NCBI RefSeq assembly: GCF_023065955.2
Contig: NW_026622997.1
Span: 19,076,001-19,140,000, forward strand
Length of the DNA: 64,000 nt
Direction: 5' to 3'
From: Ursus arctos
Lineage: Eukaryota > Chordata > Mammalia > Carnivora > Ursidae
Below the pieces are notes generated by a model that did not search any database, was not told the DNA's origin, and worked only from the letters and a program-made list of their open reading frames with translations. Positions 1-24,700 of this stretch are shown piece after piece. The position numbers were made by a program, and so were the translations under genes. Numbering within the stretch: the stretch's first letter is position 1; the number at the start of each line of letters is the position of its first letter.

Positions 1-1944
1 CGTGTGTCCGGGGGAACCGGGGCTACAGGTGACGGGTGGGTGGTGGTGGGAGAAGAACAAGCTGCAGATCCCCCACCTCCTGCAGAGCTGGGTGGGTTGT
101 GGGGGAGTGGGAGGCCGAGGCCAAAACCCCTGCCGGAGCCGAGAGAAGGAGCAGCTTGGGGAGAGGCCGTTTCTCAGCTGAGTGTGTGCTTGCACAGTGG
201 AGAGCTCTGCCACACACACCACCTTCGCGTTAGTCCTCGTGAAATAAGGGACCTCTCGTGCTCCTCCGGGCAAGGACTTTCCAGCGCCCGCGCCGGTGAC
301 ATCAGACCTGCCAACGCTGTGTGCTGGCCGAGTGACCCGGGCGTTTTGTTGAGCTGACACTTGGTGTTTGCTACTTCTCGATGGGGCAGTGGGTGGGGGG
401 AGGACCCCCTCAGTGGCAAGGTGAAACCGTGCCCTCCGCCGTTCCTTTGTTTTCTTTGGTACAAATTAGGCATTGGACCCCTAAAGACAAGGACGGGACG
501 AGGAGCAGGCCAGTGTGTGTGCAGACAGGTGGGTCCCAGGTCGGTGGTCCTGTGCGTCCCTACCTTAGTATGCACGGCACAGCGGGTGGGACGGACAGGT
601 GGGTCCCTGCATGGGGCCAACTTGTCAGCTGCATCGCGGCCCCTGCTGGCACGCAGAACGCGGGCACCACTGGGTGGGCCGTGGGGTGTGGGAAGAAGGA
701 ATACCGTCCACGAAACGTGCCCTTTCCAGGCTCCGTGACTTATTTCTCAAAATCAAGTTCATCGTTCCGATGAGTCCCGAAGGAGATGCCTTTAGCCTGC
801 GCTTGTGATGTGGACATGACGTGCAAGATTTGGGTGGCCAGCCGCTCTTGAAGGACTGTGAGGACGGTAGGAAGGAAAGGAATTGAGTAACTCCTTCTAG
901 CAGAGCTGGGCAGTTGGCTGCTCATCTTGGCAGTAACCACCGGTATTCAAGTTGATGGAAATAGGTAAAGAAGAAGGGGATTCTTTTTGCCATTGAGGGA
1001 GGTGAAATACTTCTCCAGAACTCTGCCATGCAGGAAATTGACCTCCCCCTAGCACGCCAGGAGAGGTGGTCAGGTGCCCCCAAGAAGGCCGATGGATGGA
1101 CTGAAGGCCCCTGCTCTCTCTTCTTTGAGGTGGTGGAGTCTGAGAGCTCTCCTGTGGGTGCGGGGTGGGGGGGGGCAAACAGAAGCGTTAGGGGAGCACT
1201 GACTCGGCAGGGGCCCCACCCTTAATGACCAGGTCAGCATCCAGGCGCGGTGGGGGTTAGACTGGGGAGTCAGCACTGTTGGGGCTGGGTGAAGACTTGG
1301 AATACCCTGTCCTCTCTGTGGCTCTGCAAAGATTGAAGGTCCTGGATCCCTGAGGCCTCTCTCTGTCTTGATGATGGAAAAATATCTCTGAGCCACAGCA
1401 GGACTTCACTGTTTTTGTTTTTCTAAATGGTTTGTTTTGTGTTCAGTTAATGGAAGCACTTGAAAAAAAAAAAACAACAGATTAGAGATCTTCTTGCTCC
1501 CCGCTTTACCTCCTATTCCAGATCATGGTAGTCACCGTGGGAAGTTTGTCTCCCCACCCCGAGGTGGTATAAATGTATTTTTCACTTATTGTTGCCAGGC
1601 TGCTAGTTTGTTTGTTTTAAATTCCTGTTCTTCATTCCAGATCCCTCTGGCCCTTAGCTGATGTGGTCAGTCCTCCTTCTCTGTAGGGGTGGTGGTGGGC
1701 AGTGGTTGATGCTGCTGTACCCCCCCCCCCCACCGCCTGCCCTGTGGCCTCCCCAGGGGGGCTCAGCCCCTCAGTGAGTCCAGACTGGCTCCCCAGAAAC
1801 CTGACTCCCTAGACGCCCCAGGGTTGATTATGGAACGTGGCCTCATACCAAGAGGTTAGGGTTTGATTGGACTGTGTAGAGACAGTGGCGTATACAGAAA
1901 CACACTGCGTTCTCTGTTTCCGGAATCTCCTACTGAGAGTTTGC

Positions 1945-2110
1945 TTCAGTGGTTCTCAAAGTATGTTCCCAAATCAGCCTCAGGATTTCCCGGGGCCTTG
2001 TTAGAAATTTGAGTTCTTGGGCCCCATCCCAGACCTAGTGGATGAGAAACCTTGGGCGTGGGGCCCAGTGGTCTGTTTGGGGGACAAGCCCTCCCGCGGG
2101 CTCTGACGGC
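1945..2110 (+). mobile_element. MER5A-like hAT (Charlie) DNA transposon fossil
   Basis: The stretch reads like the non-autonomous MER5A consensus: ttctcaaagtatgttcc at the start, then a 'ccttgttagaaatttgag' segment, 'gggccccatcccagacc' and 'gtggggcccagtggtctg'. The family is an ancient eutherian hAT relic with no coding capacity. The identification is from memory of the consensus. Confidence 0.7.
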
Positions 2111-2571
2111 ACTGGTTTGGATACTGATGGGAAAGTTCTGGTTTTGTTTTTGTTTGTTCCCATGTGGGCGAAGTGCATTTTCCTGGCCTGGGCCTGGGCC
2201 TAGTGCAGAGGTCACTTGGACTTGGGGCCGTGTCCTGGGGAACCTGATTCCTCTGGGGAGGCAGCCGTGGGGCCCGTGGGAGCCGCATTATCTCAGCATG
2301 GCAGGTCGAGGCGCTTGGGTGTGACTGCAGCTGGTCGCTCAGCTTCCTTGACTTGGGAGCCCAGGCTCCTTCTACCCAGTCCTGTCCTCACGGGGGTTAC
2401 TGATGGCTGAGAGGAGATGGCCGTGTTGTTCCATGTCCTGGGGATTGGCTTATTTTTAGTCAGCCTCTTCTGGAGGCGGTGGTGCCCGTGGAGCCTTGGC
2501 GTCCCTGTTTGGAACTCACGTTGCAGACGAGAAGTTGAAGCCCAAGATGTGAACGACTGTTGGACGGGATG

Positions 2572-2590
2572 CCCCCCCCCCCCCCCCCCC
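2572..2590 (+). repeat. Poly-C run (19 C)
   Basis: Nineteen consecutive C residues lie in JARID2 intron 6. Length is likely to vary between individuals or to be affected by sequencing error. Confidence 0.9.
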
Positions 2591-3511
2591 GCCAAAGCCA
2601 CGTCCCCTGCAGCAGCAGCAGCTCTGGGCTGGGCCCTTCCCCATCCCTTGGAAGTGACGCATTCCCAGTGTCCACCCGTCACTCTCCGGTGTCCCTTTAT
2701 AAACAAGGGTGACTTTTACGGGTCCCAGAATTACCGCTGTGTCCAGGCCGTGCAGAGAGGCTGCTTGGCTCACCTGGTTCCCACAGAACCGAATGTGGAG
2801 TTTGTCGGGGGTGGGAACACGGGAGCTGTCTGTGCAGGAGAGGGCGGGCATCCTTCGCTTGGCCGGAGAGAGGCGGCGCATCCATGTTCTGCGGGGCCCC
2901 GTCTCCCCGACCAGCCACTGGCGGCCATGTGCCCGGGTTTGCCCCGTGACCTGCATGGGAGCAGGGCCCCATGAGTGCCTTTGTTCTTTTCTCTCCCTGG
3001 TATTTTGGTTTCCTTCCTTTTTTAGCACCTCGGTTTAAAAATTCTGTGGGCAGAGCGTGCTGTTCTGTGGAGCACACAGACCGGCAGACTCGTCTTTTCT
3101 TGGAACACGGTGTGTGTGTGTGTCCTGTTCCTAAGTGGGCTCAGGGTCTTGCTGCTGGGAATGTCCTTAGCCTGTGACCAGGTGATGGCGGGCGAGTGGA
3201 CAGGTCGTCATCGTGAAACGTCGATTTCCTGGAAGACCACTTAGCAGGAGTGTTAAAATCCACCCAGGAGACTGTGCTGCGGGCACGTGGGCGGTCGTCA
3301 TGATTTTGTGCGGGAGGCTAGTCATGTGTCGGTCCAAAGATCCCGAAAGCCAGTGTCTCGGACTTGAGTCCACGGCCGTGTCTGCGGCGTGCCTCTGCGT
3401 GAGAGCCGGCGGCCGGCTCTGCAGGGTTCCCCGCGGGGAGAGGTCGCCCTCTCGGAAGGTACTAATTCTGCTTCTCTTGTCCCTCCCTCTGCTTCTCCTG
3501 CCGCCTCCCAG

Positions 3512-4559
3512 GTTTCGAAGGTAAATGGAGTCACTCGAATGTCATCTCTGGGTACAAGTGCAACCAGTGCCAAAAAGATGCGCGAAGTCAGACCTTCACC
3601 GTCCAAAACTGTGAAGTACACTGCAACGGTGACGAAGGGGACTGTCACATACACCAAAGCCAAGAGAGAACTGGTCAAGGAAACCAAACCCAATCACCAC
3701 AAGCCCAGTTCCGCTGTCAACCACACAATCTCAGGGAAAACTGAAAGTAGCAATGCAAAAACCCGCAAACAGGTGCTATCCCTCGGGGGGGCGTCCAAGT
3801 CCACCGGGCACGCCGTCAATGGCCTCAAGGTCAGTGGCAGGTTGAACCCAAAGTCATGCACTAAGGAGGTGGGGGGGCGGCAGCTGAGGGAGGGGCTGCG
3901 GAACTCCAAGAGGAGACTGGAAGAGGCACAGCAGGCCGAGAAGCCGCAGTCCCCGCCCAAGAGGATGAAAGGGACGGCTGGCTCTGCCGAAGCCCCCGGC
4001 AGAAAGGCGGCGGCGGCCCCTGCGTCGCCCGCCCCCGCGGACAAGGCTCTGCTGCACGGGCACGTGAAGAAGGAAGTGCCCGAGCGCAGCCTGGAAAGGA
4101 ACCGGCCGAAGCGGGCCACGGCCGGCAAGAGCGCGCCAGGCAGACAAGCACACGGCAAGACGGACGGCGCCTCCTGTGAAAATCGTTCTACCTCGCAAAC
4201 GGAGCCCTTGCACAAGCCGCACGAGGCGGCGGCCAAGCCCGACAAGGCGGGCGGCCGGGCCGGCTGGGCGGCCATGGACGAGATCCCCGTGCTCAGGCCG
4301 TCCGCCAAGGAGTTCCACGACCCGCTCGTCTACATCGAGTCGGTCCGCGCTCAGGTGGAGAAGTACGGCATGTGCAGGGTGATCCCCCCTCCGGACTGGC
4401 GGCCCGAGTGCAAGCTCAACGACGAGATGCGGTTCGTGACGCAGATTCAGCACATCCACAAGCTGGGCCGGCGCTGGGGCCCCAACGTGCAGCGGCTGGC
4501 CTGCATCAAGAAGCACCTCAGATCTCAGGGCATCACCATGGACGAGCTCCCGCTCATAG
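3512..4559 (+). CDS. JARID2: JARID2 exon 7: basic linker, JmjN, start of ARID
   Basis: The exon is 1,048 nt, entry phase 0, and leaves one base of a Gly codon. The acceptor is a pyrimidine tract then CAG at 3,509-3,511; the donor is GTGAGG at 4,560. It opens V-S-K-V-N-G and ends L-P-L-I-G. The first ~255 residues are a Lys/Arg/Ser/Pro-rich unstructured linker with several nuclear-localisation-like basic clusters (for example [12 protein letters not shown] and NSKRRLEE). In JARID2 this middle region binds nucleosomes and RNA. The JmjN domain follows at about 4,283-4,408 ([11 protein letters not shown] ... PPPDWRPE). ARID starts near 4,430 ([18 protein letters not shown]). Compared with the human protein as I remember it there is a small Ala/Pro expansion around 4,003-4,050. 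This is the largest exon of the gene. Confidence 0.97.
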
Positions 4560-4729
4560 GTGAGGCCCCCCGCCCTCCCCGGCGCCCCTTTCCTCCAGCC
4601 ACCCCCCCCAACCGGGGCTAAGATGGGGAGGAGCCTGCCCCGGGCAGGGTGGTTTCTCTGGAAGCCTGTCGGCTTTGGCCTGTAGATGCCCGTCTCTGCT
4701 CTGTGTGCTCGTGGGCTTCCCTCGTACGC

Positions 4730-4920
4730 GTATCCTCATGTCATAAGGACTTCAGTCATATTGTGGGTTAGGTGCTGTCCCCCCAGGGCGGGGGGGGATG
4801 TCTAGGACACTTCATTTTACCTTCATCACCTCTTTAAAGACCCTATTTCCAATACAGTTCCCTCCCGAGGTGCTGGGAGGTGGAGCTTGAACACTTGAAT
4901 ATGTGGGTGATGCAGGCCAG
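4730..4920 (-). mobile_element. MaLR-type (MLT1-like) LTR fragment, inverted
   Basis: Read on the - strand the segment follows the widespread mammalian pattern 'catatg..ttgaa..cctaacccccag..', then a 'gggtctttaaagaggtg' block. The plus strand shows cacctctttaaagaccc at about 4,828-4,844. The same family recurs at about 20,620-20,865 and 36,453-36,796. Confidence 0.55.
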
Positions 4921-6922
4921 CCCACTTTCTCTCTCTCTCCTCCTTGTTTTTCCTTGCCTGTCACTTTCTCTGGTGACCAGTGGGGTCCTTTCAGTGACCA
5001 CAGATCAGGAGATGGGTTTAAATTTCCCTTGAGAGTGGGGACCATGGTACAGCTCACCTCGGGGAGCTCCCCTGTGTGAGTGAGCATCCTTGCAGATATG
5101 GGGGCCCCGGCCACAGGCAGAGCCCACGTACAGGTCCTCCCGGGCCCCCAGTGTCCCTCTTCCTCCTCCCCTGCTGCAGCTTGCTCCTCGAGGATTCACT
5201 CACTCTGTCTGCAGAGTGCGGGGTTCCTTTGGGGACAGCGGGTAAGGTCACGCACAGCCTCCCCGGTTCAGCTCCAGCCCGGTGAAATGGGGCATATTGC
5301 TGCCTCCATTTCGGAGGTCCTGAGTTTGCAGGGGCAGGGAGAAGAGGAGCCATTTCAGCCGTCCCAGTGTCAGGAGTTGGCAGGAAGCTCGGGCTCCCTG
5401 CAAGATGGAGGTCTCATTATTCTCTCAGCAGGTGCCTGCCACGGCTAACGCCTGAGTGGGAATCACTTAATTTGAAAAAATCCTCGGTTTGGGGTCTGCG
5501 CTCAGGGACGGCACGTTGTCAGCTGACGCTACGGGGCTGTGGGTACGGGCTGAGCAGGCGTGAGCGTTTGGTGCGGGTTGTGCCCTCGCTGTGTTCAGAG
5601 CAGCACCAGGCGCCCCAGGCCACGGTGAGAGGTCTGAGTCCCTCCACCCATCCTGCTGGGGGACCGTGGGTCTTCGGGCGACAGGTGAGGTAATCGGGTG
5701 ATGTCATAATGACAGCTGGTAACGGTTGGTTCAGGGTAGGTTCTTGCTCGCATCCTTCCCGTAGCCCCTGGGGCCAAGTGGATGTGTCCCCGTTGTGTGT
5801 GTGCACTCTTTGCCGCTGTCCCCAAGCGTAGAGCCTTGTCTGTCGCCATCTGTAGAAGGGGTGATGGGCCAGCCCGTTCCTGTAGAGGCCTCCCCACAGA
5901 GTGCGGGGCTTCACGGTTTTGAAGCCACGTTGCAGAATGTGCCAGTGCAGGTACTCCTCCTGCGTCTGCTCCCAGCCCCTCGGGGAGCAGGGGGTGCGGG
6001 AGGCGCTTTGCCCCTTGGCAGCCGGGCGGCTCTGTGAAGGGGCCGATGGGAGCCGGTGAGGAGCCCACGAAATTTCCAAGCAGTGTGTGCATTTTCAGGT
6101 GCTTCTGGATTCTAATGATCTACAAGAGCGAAAGATACGAAAGTGCTGGCTTGCCTCCTTTCTAGTCCATCTGTGACGTGAGCCGCGGGGGCCGGCTGGG
6201 GCGGCTGGCTTCCCCGGCCGCGTCCGCGAGTGCGCTCCGTCCCGCCAGCCTCCGCTTTCCCAAGTTGGAGCTGGAGACCTGAAGCGAGTGAGGGCAGCTC
6301 GGCCTCTGGCCTCTCCTGGCCAAGGGCAGGGCGAGCTTTCTCTGATGAGTCCAGCCTCTCACCAGGCAGAGCTCCTGGACATCCAGGCTGCCGCACTCCT
6401 GTCCCCCATCTCGCTGGGGGGCCTGTTCCCCCATCCACCCCCCTCCCCCCTCTGGGGGTCCAGTGATGCCCGGCCCGCCCTGCGCTGGGCTGCTGTTCTC
6501 AGGAAGCCGTCAGGGTCCACAAGAGCTCGGCCCCTTTTCCTTTGGATAGAAATCTTTCCCTACCTTCCAAAGACCTAAAACTTAATTTTTACTTTTCTCA
6601 CCTAGCAATTTTGTTAGGTATTTACCTCCTAATAGCCAGTGGATGGTTATTCTGGAAGATTTTGTTCTTCCTTTACTGTCTAGAGGGAGGCTGTCTTCCA
6701 GGCCCTGCGTAGACAGTCCCTCTGTGAGCATGCAAAAATATTCGGTTTGGACGTGCGTGTGTATGGTTCTGTGATGCGATCAAGGGGTGTAGTGAACACT
6801 AGCTTCTGAGGTAAGCAGTCTCTTGGTGTGCACGGACGACAAGAGAGTGGAGGGACAGACAGACTGCTCTGTGTCCTCTCAGATCCTGCCTCTGGCCCTG
6901 GAGATCCACTGGGATTGAAAAC

Positions 6923-6924
<2 letters not shown>

Positions 6925-6972
<48 letters not shown>
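6925..6972 (+). repeat. (GT)24 microsatellite
   Basis: There are 24 uninterrupted GT units in JARID2 intron 7. The alternating purine-pyrimidine tract can adopt Z-DNA and should be highly polymorphic. It generates spurious Cys-Val or Thr-His reading frames on both strands. Confidence 0.97.
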
Positions 6973-6975
<3 letters not shown>

Positions 6976-7199
6976 CGTGCAGGGGATGGGGACAGATGGC
7001 ACATGTGCACTTGTCTGACCTCACAGCTGTTGTGGGTGATGCTGGGATGGGCGCAGGTGCCTTGGGGCAGCACAGCCCAGGCCCTGCCTCCGTCCGGAGG
7101 GATGAGCCCTTGCTCCTTAGCTGGTCACACCCACTTCCTGGGGTGTGTGTGTGGGGGGGCTGCAGCATCCATGCTGCCCCTGCTGGGAGGCCCCTGGGA

Positions 7200-11006
<3,807 letters not shown>

Positions 11007-11464
11007 TAACTATGCCCTCGTCCGGGGGCTGACGACGTGTATGGAAGGGGGCGCGCCTCCCCGGCTTCCCCCTGACTCGGCCGCGGAGTCCGGGGTGAGC
11101 TCCAGGCGCGTCCCCTGCCCGGTGGCCGCTCTCACCCCGTCCTCGGTGTGTCTGTTATGCAAGAGAATGTTTGGAATCCCTGGAAACCACAGTTGTGCGT
11201 TTTCTCCTCTATTTTTTGTCTAATGGGATTGGCCGATTGCCATTTTTGTGCTTCTGCCAGCTCTGTTCTTTGAGTTCGTGTGAGGTTGGAAAGACAGGGA
11301 GCACTTCTGTGCCCAGACCAATTAGGGGGAGTTTCTGGGTGAGTCGCTGCGGCAGGACAGGGACCGGATCTGTTGACCTCCCCTGGCTGGGGCCCCGCCG
11401 GGTCCTTGCATGCGTCCAGCTGCTGACGGAGGTGGGCCCTGCCCAGCGCTTGGGCCTGTCGGGG

Positions 11465-11548
11465 GAAGGACACTGGGCTTCTGCGGCTGGTCAGGGTTCA
11501 GACCGTGAAGGACGCTGGGCTTCTGCGGCTGGTCAGGGTTCAGACCGT
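11465..11548 (+). repeat. 42-bp tandem duplication
   Basis: Two copies of a 42-bp unit lie head to tail. Copy one starts gaaggacactgggcttctgc at 11,465 and copy two starts gaaggacgctgggcttctgc at 11,507. They differ at one base, so the duplication is recent. Confidence 0.95.
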
Positions 11549-13099
11549 GTCTTCCTGTCGTCGAGCACAGCTTATGCCACCTCTCTGGATACGCCTGTGC
11601 TGACCACGAGGGTCCCCGCTTCCTGGGCTGGGGCTTGAGGACAGTCCCCGGACAGGCCAGGTCAGAGCCGGATGCCGGTCCCCACACTGTGGCCGTGGGG
11701 AGCCATGCCTCAGCACCCCGTGGAAGCCCAGGACGGGAGCGGCCACCCCGCTGCTCGCGCTTCCCAGTTAGGGGAACTTGGTGTCCCGGTTTGGCCCCAA
11801 GTGTCACCCTTCTCTTAAGCCTTAGGTCTCCGCCGATTAGCACAGGCCGCCCCAGCTCTACCCTGGGCACCACCTTTGAACACCACACCATGGCTTGACC
11901 CCCCCCCCCCCAGCCTGTCCCCCAGCTTTGGCCCCACCAAAGCCACGTCCCGTTGGCCGCAACGTGCACTGGGCCCTGGTTCTGGGACACGTGTGGCTGT
12001 CACCATTGCTTCTGGAGCACTCACGGGCGTCTGTGGGAGAGACGTCCGAAGCTAGGGCTGGGCTCTTCAGGGTGAACAGTGGAGCTGGAGAGAGAGGCCC
12101 CTGCTGTCCAGCACAGGTCCCTGTGGGAGCCTCCAAGGGTACAGGCTTTGCTACTGCGTGTGGACGAAGGGCACACAGCTCACTGTGGTCTCCTCAGGAG
12201 TAGTCCTCTATGAACATCCTCCATTGTCTTCGGGGTTCAGCGCTTGTGTGGTATCTGATCCCGAGGGGAAGGTCTGCTGAAGTCCAGACCTCCAGCCTGA
12301 GGCTGTGTGGCTTCTGCGTCCTACGAAGAGGACTGGGCCTTCCTCTTGGCTGGTGGTTGTCAACTCAGTGGTGGGTCCCCTTCTTCTGCACGTCGTCCCC
12401 CATCTGCCGGAGGTTGGCGTCGGTCTGTGCGCCTGGCGGCAGGGCCCATCCCCTCCTTCAAGGAGACCTGCTTAAGGAGCCCAGACACGTAACGGTGTGG
12501 GATTTGTTTTCAGGGCCTTTGGCCCCTCCAGGCCGGTCCCCCCTTTCTAGAAATTATGCGTGTTGTGGAGCTGGTGGCACGTCTTCGAGCCGAACTGTAC
12601 ATGGTGACGTCTGGTGCTTGTTGGCTCCGGCTCCTCCTCTAGGTGAGGTTCCAGCTACCCGGGCTTTGCTGAGATTAGGGAAGGTGGTGCTCGGCTTCCA
12701 GAATGAAAACTGAAAACAAAATGACAAAGTGCTTCTGGGTTGGGGGAGTTGCCGAAGGGAGACTGAGCTCCTCTGACCTGTTAGCAGAACTCGTTCCGGG
12801 CTCTCTGGATAGGACTCGTTACTGTCACCCGGTAGGCTCTTAATGCTGGCGGTGTGACATCCCCCCAGCCTGCCTGATCTCATTGGCCTGGTTCACAGCC
12901 CGGCCGGATGTCGTCTTCACTGCTGGCGATTCTAGCCTGCAGCCCGGTCCAACGGCCCCACAGAGAGGCCAGGATCCCTGGTGCTGGGAGTGAGGGGGTG
13001 AGGTGTGCGTCTGTCGAGATGCCGGACCTGGAGATGGTGTTCGTCAGTCTGAGGATGTGGGGACGACTTTCTTCCCTCCTGCGATTGCTTTCCCCCACC

Positions 13100-14192
<1,093 letters not shown>

Positions 14193-14755
14193 ATATGGCT
14201 GTTGTCTCTAGGGTCCTGAGGCGTCTGCCTCTGGCGGCTTGCAGAGCGGGCTCCATGCCACGTGCCCAGGCAGGACAGGTTACCATGTAGAAAGCATGTA
14301 TGTTGGAAACTTTGGTCTTTAGAAAAAGAGAGGGATAGGATCGTTGAAGTCACTAAAGATGTGGAAAAGTGAACCACATGATAGAACCTAGAAGCTGGGC
14401 AGCTTTTCATCTTGAAATTGTATTTTCAGAGCTGATGTCCTGACCCTGTAGGGCAGGTGCAGGCTCGGAAGTGATTGATTGCGGAGAGTAGGGACAGCAG
14501 GTGTCCTGGGGGTGTGGCCCAGGGCCCTCCACACACTGGCGGGGCCGCGTGGGTACCGAGGGCCTTGGCAAGCGGTGGGGCTTTGTGCTTCCTCGTCTGG
14601 CGCACGCTGGAGTCCGGGTTGGCCCGTCTGCTGTCCCTGTCCTGAGGTTCAGCAGGGCCACGGCACGTGGCTGGTGGTTAACTGACAACAGTCGTCGTGG
14701 TCCTGCTCCTTGGGGCATCTTGCTTCCCAACTTAACTCACAGATTCAGAGGTCTT

Positions 14756-14919
14756 TAAGATTTTATTTATTAGAGAGGGAGCACACGCGCGCCCGAGCTG
14801 GGTGAGAAGCAGGCTCCCCACTGAGCAGGGAGCCCAATGCGGGGCTCGATCCCAGGACCCCAGGATCACGACCTGAGCTGAAGGCAGACTGTTAACGACT
14901 GAGCCACCCAGGCGCCCCT
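14756..14919 (-). mobile_element. Can-SINE, inverted
   Basis: It starts with the complement of the A/T-rich tail (taagattttatttattag) and ends gagccacccaggcgcccc. Its body has cccactgagcagggagccc and ggggctcgatcccaggaccc, typical of caniform copies. Confidence 0.92.
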
Positions 14920-15131
14920 GAGATGTTTGTTAATAACGTTTTGTCACCGCGTCTGCCTTCTCGGCTTCAGCAAGCAGGAAGGAGCACAAGTACCTTTTTC
15001 TCGCTGGTGGCGTCAGAATTTGAACCCTTTTTTCCTTCCCTCCCCGTGTGGGGAGAGGACGGGGATTTCCCATTGCCCTGACTCTGGGACCCTGGCGCTC
15101 TGCTCTGTGATGCGCGTTTCTCCCTCTGCAG

Positions 15132-15246
15132 GAGTGACAATTCCCTGGCTGAACATCGGCATGGTCTTTTCTACCTCATGCTGGTCTCGAGACCAAAACC
15201 ACCTTCCCTATATTGACTACTTACACACTGGTGCTGACTGCATTTG
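15132..15246 (+). CDS. JARID2: JARID2 exon 12: JmjC, altered iron-site strand
   Basis: The exon is 115 nt. It enters with two bases completing Gly, reads [10 protein letters not shown] through [20 protein letters not shown] to T-G-A-D-C-I-W, and leaves two bases of Trp. The acceptor is TCTGCAG and the donor GTGAGT. In the related KDM5 demethylases the corresponding strand has H-W-G-E, giving the His and Glu iron ligands. Here it reads H-T-G-A, so the acidic ligand is absent, as known for JARID2. This supports a structural or binding role rather than demethylase activity. Confidence 0.97.
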
Positions 15247-22675
<7,429 letters not shown>

Positions 22676-24676
22676 TAGGTCCAGCTTGTGTCCGACCTGA
22701 CCTGGAGGGTCCCAGGGACTAAAATGAGAAATTTCCTGGCTTTGACCAACTTCGTTTCATTCTGGTGTGGTCCTCCTGTGACCAGCAGCTCTGTGGCCGT
22801 GAGCCCGGAGCCCCCTCCCCCTGCACAGCATCTGCACGGTGGTGGCCGTCTGTGCTTCCAAGGGACGTGGGTGCTGGCCACGCTGGCGGGCCGGGCTAAT
22901 AAGGAAACCGGGGACAGTGCCATCCCCTACAGCCAGGGCTGGGGTGCAGATCTGGGGGGGGGGCGTGGGTCACCTGTGCACGACCTTCACAGGCCAGACA
23001 AAACTGGGGGGCTGGTTGTGGCGCCGGCAGCACCGGCACATCAGGGCCTCGTCCCCGTCCCCGTCCCCAGGGGGGCTGTGGGCCATTGCTGAGCAGCCGT
23101 GGCTGCACCGGGGGCCTCAGAGTCAAGTCTCTGGTCTTTTCCTCAGAGAAGCCCGATTCTGGGGTTCTGGGGACAGGGCCAGAGCGGCCTTCCTCTCTGC
23201 AGCCCCACGGAGTCTCTGAGACACAAAGAAGGGAATTAGCCCAGCCCCTGGCCCGGCCAACCGCAGCCCTGTCCTCATGCCGGCTCGCTGTCCCTTCCCT
23301 AAGGTGCGTTGCCCACAGGGCAGGGGAGGGGTGCTCTCTGGTCTGGCGGGGTCAGTGCACCAGAGACTCCCCCTGCACCCGTGTCCTCACACAGGAATGA
23401 GCACGTGATGGCAGCCCTCAGCCGGGGCCAGCGGGGGTGCTTCCTGGCGCTCGGCTGCCTTCCGTGGCTCTCAGAGGCGCTGCGGACCGTGCTGTGCTGG
23501 CGTCTTCGGTCTTCACAGGAGCGCCCATCCCACCCCCAGTTGAGAACCCGGGTGCAGGTGCCGCCAGCACCTCCCAGCAGGGCTGGCAGCAGGCCCCCGA
23601 CACACAAGGCCAAGGGCCAGCGCTGGGAGCTGCGACCCGGCTTTGTCCTCACCAGGGGCCTCGACATGGAGCATTTGTACCGCCCCCGGCACCCAGCTCC
23701 ACAAGCCCCGTTCCACTTTCGAAACGAATCCTAGGTCTGGCCAGTTGTCGCCGCTCCTGAGCTTCTGTCCTTGTTCAGGCAGCTGCGCTTGTGTGTCCCC
23801 TGTGGTCCTTCCCTCTGTCCCTTCCCCTGGTTCCATGAGAGCTGCCCGTTGTCATCAGCAGCGGATGCCATCCGAAACCCGGCTCTGTGGGTCGATTGTG
23901 TCCCCAGTGTGTCAGGCCCGCCACAGACGGCAGTGCTGAGTGGGGAGAGCGGGCGCCCTTGGCCTGGGGCTGTCCCCGCACAGGCGGCAGGTCCGTGCCC
24001 GTCTCCCCAGCAGCCTACTGGGGTACGGGGGCACAGCTCTCCCATCGTGATGCGCCCAGAGCCCTTTTTAGGGCTCACCTCTCAGATGGCGGTGGTGCTG
24101 GGTCACCGTTCGCCAGGCCCTTGCGCTGTGTCCTGGAGAGGGTCCTCCCGCAGGCTGCGTGCAGGTCACGACCCCTCCCTGCAGAGAGCCCCGCCCTGGG
24201 GGCCACATCCGGGGGGAGCCTCTTTCCTGAGCCCCCCCGCCCCGACATCCCAGGCGGCTGCTCCCAAGCGGGACTAGGGAGGGGGTGGTGCGTCTGCGGG
24301 GCTCGGGCTGTGAGTCAGAGGGGTAAACCCTCGCCTGAAGGAGGTTGGACAGCTGAAGGGAGACGGGCTTGTCTTCAAAGGCAGCAAGTGCTCTGCGTCC
24401 CCCGCTGCGCCACACCGCTGGCCCGCCTGCAGAGCGCAGCCGCTGGCACTAGGGGGCGTCGCCCGCACGCCTGGGGGGCGCTACGGAACACGGGCTCTTC
24501 CGTCGCCAGCCCGTTCTGTGCATCCAGGTGGAGCGTGTGACCGGAATACTGGACAGAGGAGCCCGCCTGTCGGGTTCGTCTGAAGTGTAATCGTTGGTTT
24601 TGAGGAGTAAGACGGGCATTCGAAGCCGCCTCCTTTGCCAGCGGCCTCATCTTAGTAAATGAAAATCTGGATCCGT

Positions 24677-24700
24677 GTGTGTGTGTGTGTGTGTGTGTGT
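24677..24700 (+). repeat. (GT)n microsatellite
   Basis: About twelve GT units in JARID2 intron 17. Confidence 0.9.

Larger units (their letters stand above)
1..3511 (+). other. JARID2 intron 6 (3' part)
   Basis: This is non-coding DNA before the exon 7 acceptor. It is GC-rich and contains a MER5A-like element near 1,945-2,110, a 19-base C run at 2,572-2,590 and short low-complexity tracts. It ends in a long pyrimidine-rich tract and CAG at 3,509-3,511. Open frames here (for example 2,417-2,974) show no recognisable protein. The frame of exon 7 stays open upstream to an ATG at 3,389, but that lies in the intron. Confidence 0.85.

Noticed and set aside
2417..2974. 185-residue + strand frame in intron 6
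   Set aside because: It runs through a poly-C tract coding for prolines and has no recognisable domain; GC-rich DNA leaves long chance frames.
3389..3511. In-frame ATG and 41 codons directly upstream of JARID2 exon 7
   Set aside because: They lie in intron 6. The peptide is unlike JARID2 and a clear pyrimidine tract plus CAG ends at 3,511. It is not a start of translation on present evidence.
12210..12713. 167-residue + strand frame in intron 9
   Set aside because: No domain, no phase-compatible splice signals with neighbouring exons, and the known exon 9 to exon 10 junction is already in phase.
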